In this document: one piece after another, positions 1 through 4,109 of the stretch
Numbering within the stretch: position 1 is the first letter of the stretch
Layout of the letters: every line of letters begins with the position of its first letter
NCBI GenBank assembly: GCA_016791085.1
Contig: JAEUNN010000819.1
Span: forward strand, 1-6,826
From: Rhodocyclaceae bacterium
GTDB lineage: Bacteria > Pseudomonadota > Gammaproteobacteria > Burkholderiales > Rhodocyclaceae
Length of the DNA: 6,826 bases
Direction: 5' to 3'
Notes under the pieces: generated by a model
Seen by the model: only the letters and a program-made list of their open reading frames with translations
Databases searched by the model: none
What the model was told of the DNA's origin: nothing
Translations under genes and position numbers: made by a program

Positions 1-235
1 CCAGCAGGCGGCGCAAATCCGGCCAGTCGGCCTTGCCCCTCCAGGCGCGTATGCCCACCAGATCGGTGGCGATCAGGACGGGCAGCACCACCGCGACCGC
101 ATCGCGCGGCGACAGCCACAGGCTCATGACCGGCACGGCCATCCCGCCCAATGCGCCGCCCAGCCCGGCTTTGGATATGCCGGTGATGAGCACGCATATG
201 GCCGCCACGATCCAGCCGGAAATGCCGATGTCCAT
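1..235 (-). CDS. TauE/SafE family (DUF81) membrane exporter, N-terminal part
   Basis: This gene starts with ATG at 235 and reads leftward off the window edge, so only its first 78 codons are visible. The protein begins MDIGISGWIVAA and carries a glycine-rich first-helix motif, GISKAGLGGALGG (residues 19-31). A second hydrophobic segment follows (about 46-62, VAVVLPVLIATDLVG), then a basic and aromatic stretch (RAWRGKADWPDL, 63-74). This order is typical of TauE/SafE proteins, roughly 250-residue inner-membrane permeases linked to export of sulfite, sulfoacetate or other small organic anions. The substrate here cannot be told. The start is supported by a purine-rich site on the minus strand at 240-248 (GGAAGGTGG), with the AAGG core 7 nt before ATG. 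The gene is divergent from the kinase gene at 1101, so the two may share the intervening control region. The family call is firm; the function is generic. Confidence 0.88.
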   Translation of the reverse strand, partial: MDIGISGWIVAAICVLITGISKAGLGGALGGMAVPVMSLWLSPRDAVAVVLPVLIATDLVGIRAWRGKADWPDLRRLL

Positions 236-482
236 GAATCCACCTTCCGCGGTCGACCGCCTCGATGGCTGAATTTACGTCTGAAATGCTTGATCTTCCT
301 TTGCCGTCGCGAGCGCACCTTGGGGGCGAGCCCGGCTGCGCACCGGATGGCACGACCGGCGCGCCGCCCGCGGGCGTTGCTGCTCATTGCAGGGAGCGAC
401 CATGCGCGTCGTCGCGCCGCGCAGACGGCCGGGCGCGCGGGGAATTCCGGCAAGCGCTGGGGCGGGCACTCCGCGCCGGAAT

Positions 483-538
483 CGCGCTTGCGGCCGCAAG
501 GCAGCCGGCGCCACTTGGCGCGGCACATCGCAAGCGCG
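483..538. repeat. Nested inverted repeat (possible structured RNA or cruciform)
   Basis: A perfect 10-bp inverted repeat pairs CGCGCTTGCG (483-492) with CGCAAGCGCG (529-538). Inside it a second hairpin forms between 504-512 and 517-524: eight base pairs, one bulged G at 508, and the loop ACTT. A further copy of the GCAAGCGC arm lies at 450-457, and a direct repeat CCGCAAGGC occurs at 494-502 and 545-553. No T-run follows, so this does not look like an intrinsic terminator. It may be a structured transcript element or simply a consequence of base composition. Confidence 0.4.
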
Positions 539-680
539 GCGGGCCCGCAAGGCTTGCTTGTGCTGCATGGCTTTCGGTGTGCGCTTAGTTTCGCAATATA
601 CGTTCGCGATGCGCACGCTGTTGCGGCTTGATACTTCGCATGTGCACCTTGCGCGCCTGAATGCACGTGCGGACATGACA

Positions 681-704
681 CGCCGCGGCCAGCCCGCCGC
701 GGCC
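681..704. repeat. Direct repeat of CGCCGCGGCC, 14 bp apart
   Basis: The decamer CGCCGCGGCC occurs exactly at 681-690 and again at 695-704. Each copy contains the palindrome CCGCGG, so the copies can also pair with each other. In DNA this rich in G and C a 10-bp repeat of such simple content has little weight. It is noted because it sits in the control region between divergent genes. Confidence 0.35.
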
Positions 705-796
705 GCCTTAGTGGCCCGCATGGAGTTTGCCGCAGGCCGGCCTCGTGCGCTGAAAGCCAGTGCTCATGCGGGTTTCCGGTCGGCGCGCCGGGCCGG

Positions 797-812
797 TGAG
801 GAAATTTCTACG
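797..812. promoter_or_regulatory. Palindrome centred on GAAATTTC, resembling a BvgA-type operator
   Basis: The sequence around 799-811 reads AGGAAATTTCTAC, with a perfect 8-bp palindrome GAAATTTC at 801-808. On the minus strand it reads GTAGAAATTTCCTC. From memory, the high-affinity BvgA site of the Bordetella fhaB promoter is TAAGAAATTTCCTA, two inverted heptads of consensus TTTCCTA. By eye 11 of 14 positions agree. It lies in an AT-richer island about 75 bp upstream of the TTGACA box at 881. What is seen is the palindrome. That it binds BvgA or another NarL-family regulator is inference and depends on the organism being a Bordetella. Confidence 0.3.
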
Positions 813-865
813 CACCGTCGATAGGGGAAAATCGACTCGGGCCGAACGTCCTTATTGCTCTGTCC

Positions 866-880
866 GGCCGCGTAACGGCC
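866..880. repeat. Small hairpin abutting the TTGACA box
   Basis: GGCCG (866-870) and CGGCC (876-880) form a perfect 5-bp inverted repeat around the loop CGTAA. It ends exactly where the TTGACA hexamer begins. It could be a regulator site or chance. There is no T-tract in either direction to suggest a terminator. Confidence 0.3.
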
Positions 881-910
881 TTGACAAACACCATGCAAAT
901 GGTTTTCCAT
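881..910 (+). promoter_or_regulatory. Candidate promoter with an internal dyad, upstream of the MASE1 kinase
   Basis: A perfect sigma-70 -35 hexamer TTGACA lies at 881-886. The best -10 at normal spacing is weak (TTCCAT at 905-910, 18-bp spacer). The spacer contains a dyad ACCAT-GCAA-ATGGT (890-903), extended by AA/TT at 887-888 and 905-906 to 7 of 8 matching pairs. A strong -35, a poor -10 and a dyad in the spacer fit a regulated promoter, either repressed or needing an activator. It would leave an untranslated leader of roughly 185 nt before the kinase start at 1101. An 8-bp palindrome AAACGTTT follows at 922-929. Confidence 0.4.
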
Positions 911-1084
911 AGATGCTCTTTAAACGTTTCACAGGAACTTCAATCTTCCCGGTTGCGGCGACCCGATCGCCGTCCGGCCGGTGAGGTGAGCGCATGCCTT
1001 CGGCGATGAGCCGAGTGTTACAACGGCTGCCGCCTGGTGTCCGGCACGATGCCAAAACAATAATTTGCCAGAGAGCAATCAAGC

Positions 1085-1093
1085 GGAGGGGGG
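1085..1093 (+). promoter_or_regulatory. Ribosome binding site deciding the kinase start
   Basis: GGAGGGGGG lies 7 nt before the ATG at 1101. A TTG at 1065 in the same frame would add 12 residues, but it has no comparable site, and this purine run would then fall inside the gene. ATG 1101 is therefore preferred. Confidence 0.75.
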
Positions 1094-1100
1094 CGATAGC

Positions 1101-3086
1101 ATGCGCCCGAAAATCAAATTGCTGCCACTCGGGGTGCCGGTGGATCGGCCGGCTGCGTACCTACGCGTCCGATTCCATCCGCATGGGCGTCGCATGGTCC
1201 TGCTGGCCGCTGCCAGTGCTGCGCCGGACCTGCTGGCAACGGCGTGGTATTCCAGTCAGGGTGTGGAACCCGTGCTGGCGCCGGCTGCCGGCATCGCGTT
1301 CGCCGGCCTGCTGGGCTGGGGCGTGCAGTTGTGGCCGGGCGTGGCGCTCGGGCTGCTGGCTGTGCAGCTATGTGCCGGCCTGGGGCTCGCGGCGTTCGCC
1401 ATGGCGGCCGCACAGGCCGCCGTGTTGTTTGCGGGCGCCAGCGCCTTGCGCCGCCGCGCCAATTTCGAAACCGAGCCCGTACACCCCAAGGACTGGTTCA
1501 GACTGCTTGCCGCCGGCTGCCTGATCGGCCTGCTGTGGCATGTCCTGCGGCTGGCGTCGCTATGGCATGGGCCTGACCCGGCGAGTGCCCACGCCGCCAT
1601 GGCGCTGCCCGCATGGGGCCGCGACGTACTGGCCATGGCCGTGCTCACGCCGGCCATCCTGGTCTGGCGGCACGCGCCGGATTGGCTGGATTCGCCGGTG
1701 CGCGGCGCCGAGGCCGCCTGCCTGCTGGCGCTCACCCTGCTGCTCGGGCAGGCCTTGTTCCAGGACGGGCTGGCCGGCCATGCGCCGGTCGCCGCGCAAG
1801 CCGTATGGCTGTTGCTGCCGTTGGTCTGGGCGGCTGTGCGTTTTGGCAGCCACGCCGTGGTGCTGGTGCTGTGCCTGCTGGCGCTGCAATATGCCGGCGG
1901 CGCAGCGGCCGCCGCGGCTGCTCCGGCCAATTCGGCCTGGGTGGATTTTGCTCTGGTTGCGGCGGCCGGCCTTGCATTGTCCGCGTATCGCTCGCTCGAT
2001 CTGCAGGCCGGGCAGCGGCTGCGTGCCAGCGAACAAAAGCTCAACGCCATGCTGGACGCATCGAGCGAAGCGCTCTACGACTGGGATCTGCTTACCGGCC
2101 GCATCCATCACAACGCCCGGTGGGCGTGGCTGATGGGGCCGGCGCAGCCGGCCGCGAAGCACGACCTGGCCTGGTTCGCGGCGCGCGTGCATCCGCACGA
2201 CCGGGAGCGGCTGGCCGAGCACTGGCGCGCCTGCCTGCAAGCCGACGCGGCGCTGGAACTGGAATACCGGCTGCGGCGCGAGGACGGCAGCGAGTTTTGG
2301 ATATGCCACCGCGGCAAGGTCGTGCAGCGCGACGCCGCGGGCCGCCCGGCGCGCATGGTAGGCAGCCTCTCGGACATTTCCGAACGCAAGGCCGGCGCCG
2401 AACAACTGCGCCGGGATGCCCTGCAATTGAGCGGATTGTGCGCGCGCGCGGTCGATGCGGAAGAGGAATTGCGGCGCGAGCTGTCGCGCGAACTGCACGA
2501 CCGCATAGGGCAGAACCTGACCGCCCTGGACGTGGATCTGGAAATCGCCCTGCAGCAGCTATCGCCGGAATCGCGCGAGCGCGTGCATGCCCGCATGGAC
2601 CGCATGCGCGCCCTGGCGCGCGCCACCCTGGACAGCGTGACCGACCTGCTGGCCGAATTGCGGCCGCCGCTGCTGGACCAGTTCGGCGTTGCGGCGGCCG
2701 TGCAGGACATCTGTTCAAATTTCAGCCGCCGCACCGGCATCGCGCTGCAGTTCGAGGCGCCGCCGGCATTGCCGCGACTTGCGCCGAAGACCGAAGTCGC
2801 CGTGTGCCGCATCGCCCAGGAGGCGCTGGTAAATCTGGGCAAGCATGCGCGCGCTTCGCATGTCCATGTGGCGCTGCGGCTGGAGGGCGGCGAGCTGGAA
2901 CTTGCCGTGCGCGACGACGGCGTGGGCTTCGACCCCGGCCTGCCGCCGCGCCGGGGCGTACGCGCCGGGCTGGGCCTGCACATCATGCGCGAACGCGCCG
3001 CCGCGGCCGGCGGCCGGCTAGAACTGCAGTCCGCGCCGGGGCGCGGCACCCGTATCAGCGCCAACTTTCCCGTGGCGTCTTCATGA
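1101..3086 (+). CDS. MASE1-PAS-HisKA_3 membrane sensor histidine kinase (UhpB/NarX-like)
   Basis: A 661-residue sensor kinase that should autophosphorylate on His466 and pass phosphate to the response regulator encoded downstream. Residues about 31-296 are a multi-helix MASE1 membrane sensor, with family-like stretches PAAGIAFAG (61-69), WGRDVLAMAVLTPAILVW (172-189) and PLVWAAVRFG (240-249). A PAS domain follows at about 311-430, ending DISERK as PAS_3-type domains often do. HisKA_3 spans about 437-505, with the H-box RELHDRIGQNL. His466 is the phosphoacceptor, and D467-x-x-x-Q471 matches the phosphatase motif of NarX/DesK-type kinases. The GHKL ATPase domain has its N-box at N578 (EALVNLGKHA) and G1 box DDGVGF at 605-610, then a GLGLHIMRERA G2 region. 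All catalytic residues look intact. MASE1 joined to HisKA_3 is the UhpB architecture, but no UhpC-like partner is visible and this protein has an added PAS. The stop TGA overlaps an ATG (ATGA at 3083-3086). Confidence 0.93.
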   Translation: MRPKIKLLPLGVPVDRPAAYLRVRFHPHGRRMVLLAAASAAPDLLATAWYSSQGVEPVLAPAAGIAFAGLLGWGVQLWPGVALGLLAVQLCAGLGLAAFAMAAAQAAVLFAGASALRRRANFETEPVHPKDWFRLLAAGCLIGLLWHVLRLASLWHGPDPASAHAAMALPAWGRDVLAMAVLTPAILVWRHAPDWLDSPVRGAEAACLLALTLLLGQALFQDGLAGHAPVAAQAVWLLLPLVWAAVRFGSHAVVLVLCLLALQYAGGAAAAAAAPANSAWVDFALVAAAGLALSAYRSLDLQAGQRLRASEQKLNAMLDASSEALYDWDLLTGRIHHNARWAWLMGPAQPAAKHDLAWFAARVHPHDRERLAEHWRACLQADAALELEYRLRREDGSEFWICHRGKVVQRDAAGRPARMVGSLSDISERKAGAEQLRRDALQLSGLCARAVDAEEELRRELSRELHDRIGQNLTALDVDLEIALQQLSPESRERVHARMDRMRALARATLDSVTDLLAELRPPLLDQFGVAAAVQDICSNFSRRTGIALQFEAPPALPRLAPKTEVAVCRIAQEALVNLGKHARASHVHVALRLEGGELELAVRDDGVGFDPGLPPRRGVRAGLGLHIMRERAAAAGGRLELQSAPGRGTRISANFPVASS

Positions 3087-3205
3087 CCGAGCCTACTCAC
3101 TGCATGGCCGGGGCGACGAAGCGCCGGCCGGATTTTCGAAAACTTCCGCGCCTGGCGAGCCGGGCCTCGGCCCGCCCGCCCCGCGCTGGCGCGACTATCC
3201 ACTGA
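3083..3205 (+). CDS. Possible 40-residue ORF coupled to the kinase stop
   Basis: An ATG at 3083 overlaps the kinase stop as ATGA and opens a 40-codon frame ending TGA at 3203-3205, 15 nt before the regulator's ATG. The product is basic and Pro/Ala/Arg-rich (begins MTEPTHCMAGATKRR) and resembles no family I know. It has no good Shine-Dalgarno, so it would depend on reinitiation by ribosomes finishing the kinase. It lies in the same frame as the regulator, separated only by stop codons in the tandem repeat at 3203-3220. The same frame is also open as a meaningless shadow through the end of the kinase gene, so its openness is weak evidence. It may serve only to carry ribosomes to the regulator. 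A perfect palindrome TTTTCGAAAA (3133-3142) and a small hairpin (3161-3174) lie within it. Confidence 0.2.
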   Translation: MTEPTHCMAGATKRRPDFRKLPRLASRASARPPRAGATIH

Positions 3206-3220
3206 ACCGCCTGAACCGCC
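3203..3220 (+). repeat. Tandem 9-bp repeat TGAACCGCC x2 ahead of the regulator start
   Basis: TGAACCGCC is present twice in tandem directly before the regulator's ATG at 3221. Both TGA triplets are in the regulator's frame, so they block any N-terminal extension and fix the start at or after 3221. No Shine-Dalgarno-like purine run is visible in this stretch. A slipped-strand duplication is the simplest origin. Confidence 0.85.
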
Positions 3221-3865
3221 ATGAATATCAAGGTACTGCTTGCCGACGATCACCCGGTGCTGGCCGAAGGCCTGCGCTACATCATCGGCGCCCAGCCCGA
3301 CATGACGGTGGTCGGCACTGCCGGCGACGGCCAGGAATCGGTACGCCAGACCCTGGCCTTGCGTCCGCAAGTCGTGCTCATGGACATTTCCATGCCCACC
3401 CTGAATGGCGTCGAGGCCGCTGAAACGATATGCCTGCGCGCGCCGGAAACCCAGGTCGTGATGCTGTCCATGCACGGCGGTATCGAATATGTATTGCGCG
3501 CGCTGCGCGCCGGTGCGCGCGGCTATGTCGTGAAAAAATCGGCCAGCCAGGAGGTCGTGGCGGCGATACGCGCTGCCCATATGGGAAGGCGCTACCTGAG
3601 TACCGATATCGACGAACGCGCGGTGGACGAACTGTTGCGCGGCGGCGGGGCGCAAAACCGCCTCGAACTTCTGAGCATGCGCGAGCGCCAGGTGCTGCGC
3701 ATGATCGTGGACAGCGTGGCGACGGCGGATATTGCCGAGCTGCTGTCCCTGTCGCCCAGAACCGTGGAAACCTATCGCTGGCGCGTCATGAACAAGCTGG
3801 GCATCTATGACATTCCCGGGCTGGTGAAATTCGCCATCCGCGAAGGACTCACCACGACTGCCTAG
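3221..3865 (+). CDS. NarL/FixJ-family response regulator (REC + LuxR-type HTH), UhpA-like
   Basis: A 214-residue transcription regulator of full family length. The receiver domain (about 1-120) has the acidic pair D9/D10, the phosphoacceptor D55 in VVLMDISMP, S83 in MLSMH and the conserved K105. The LuxR-type helix-turn-helix runs from about 148 to 210, with recognition-helix region LSPRTVETYRWRVMNKLGI. The DISMP, MLS(M/V)H and ARG(Y/F) patterns are reminiscent of UhpA. It lies 134 bp after the MASE1-HisKA_3 kinase, whose class normally pairs with this regulator class, so the two are very likely cognate. The ATG is fixed by an in-frame TGA 9 nt upstream and lacks a visible ribosome binding site, which suggests translation coupled to upstream cistrons. 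Within the HTH, the usual LTPRE start is LSMRE (151-155) and the usual G-x-S/T-N-K-E before IA is replaced by VATAD (166-170), a mild departure. Target genes are not evident. Confidence 0.93.
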   Translation: MNIKVLLADDHPVLAEGLRYIIGAQPDMTVVGTAGDGQESVRQTLALRPQVVLMDISMPTLNGVEAAETICLRAPETQVVMLSMHGGIEYVLRALRAGARGYVVKKSASQEVVAAIRAAHMGRRYLSTDIDERAVDELLRGGGAQNRLELLSMRERQVLRMIVDSVATADIAELLSLSPRTVETYRWRVMNKLGIYDIPGLVKFAIREGLTTTA

Positions 3866-3918
3866 CGAGGCGCCGCCGGGGGGCGTTCTGTCATCCCTTG
3901 CGTACGTCATATGTCGCG

Positions 3919-3960
3919 TTTCCCTTACACAGGATCGGCGGTTCCCTGCCGTATTTCCTA
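3919..3960 (+). promoter_or_regulatory. Spaced TTCCCT/TTTCCTA repeats upstream of the second kinase
   Basis: TTCCCT occurs at 3920-3925 and again at 3942-3947, exactly 22 bp apart (about two helical turns). TTTCCTA lies at 3954-3960. The last is an exact match to the BvgA heptad consensus as I remember it, and 22 bp is the spacing of adjacent BvgA dimers on activated promoters. The sites lie 84-125 bp before the small ORF at 4044. No clear sigma-70 promoter was found alongside. Binding by the locus's own NarL-type regulator or by BvgA is inference. Confidence 0.25.
3936..3956 (+). terminator. Weak candidate terminator hairpin after the regulator
   Basis: CGGCGG (3936-3941) can pair with CTGCCG (3946-3951) in RNA, including one G-U pair, around the loop TTCC. 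TATTTCC follows. The stem is short and the T-tract poor, so termination would be partial at best. The same bases take part in the TTCCCT repeats described for 3919-3960, so this may be an operator region instead. Confidence 0.25.
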
Positions 3961-4043
3961 CTGCAAATCCCGATCATCTGCCCTACCGCTGCCGGCCGGC
4001 TGCTGCGGGGGCAAGGCGAAACAAGGGCAAACAGGAGGGGAAC

Positions 4044-4109
4044 ATGAACCACGAGCAGGGAACGCCCGGCATGGGCGCTAGTACTCGCGCGACCGGAGCG
4101 CAGCCATGA
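4044..4109 (+). CDS. 21-codon upstream ORF overlapping the second kinase start
   Basis: ATG at 4044 is preceded by a near-ideal Shine-Dalgarno (AGGAGGGG at 4033-4040, with AAC before ATG), the best ribosome binding site among the downstream genes. The frame runs 21 codons (begins MNHEQGTPGMG) to TGA 4107-4109, which overlaps the kinase ATG at 4106 as ATGA. It is in a different frame from the kinase, and a TAG at 4079-4081 in the kinase frame rules out a start at 4044 for the kinase itself. The peptide has no membrane segment, no codon run typical of attenuation and no recognisable family. It most likely acts as a leader ORF that couples or limits translation of the kinase. An alternative is that the strong site is coincidental and only the kinase is translated. 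Confidence 0.4.
   Translation: MNHEQGTPGMGASTRATGAQP

Larger units (their letters stand above)
236..1084. other. Long divergent intergenic region without a convincing gene
   Basis: About 850 bp separate the divergent exporter and kinase starts. Open frames exist on both strands, but their translations are Arg/Ala/Pro/Gly-rich, have no domain-like pattern, and overlap one another, as expected for random GC-rich DNA. The one with the best start is a + strand frame from ATG 402 to TAG 824 (140 codons), preceded by AGGGAG. Its protein is strongly basic and low in complexity, with less GC bias at codon position three than the flanking genes, so it is not called. AT-richer islands lie near 280-300, 590-640, 800-835 and 880-935. 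The third and fourth of these contain the candidate regulatory sites listed separately. The region could hold control DNA for both flanking genes, an unrecognised small RNA, or a decayed gene. Confidence 0.6.

Noticed and set aside
402..824. 140-codon + strand ORF with an AGGGAG site 5 nt upstream of its ATG
   Set aside because: The product is Arg/Ala-rich, very basic and without any domain pattern. Third-position GC bias is weaker than in the real genes, and other frames are equally open here.
852..1082. 76-codon minus-strand ORF between the promoter region and the kinase
   Set aside because: It shows no recognisable domain and no good ribosome binding site, and it overlaps the likely control region of the kinase.
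1065..1100. TTG start extending the sensor kinase by 12 residues
   Set aside because: There is no ribosome binding site before it, while a strong purine run sits at the right distance from ATG 1101.
994..1524. + strand ORF with a purine-rich AGGTGAG just upstream of ATG 994
   Set aside because: Most of it lies out of frame inside the sensor kinase gene, and its Trp/Cys/Arg-rich translation is typical of a frame-shifted GC-rich gene.
3871..3886. Possible terminator directly after the regulator stop (CGCC ... GGCG)
   Set aside because: Only about four pairs form and no T-run follows, so it is too weak to call.
1560..3910. Long minus-strand frames opposite the sensor kinase and regulator (up to 600 codons)
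   Set aside because: They are shadows: the opposite strand encodes clear kinase and receiver domains, and the minus-strand products are low-complexity Arg/Ala/Ser/Pro text.
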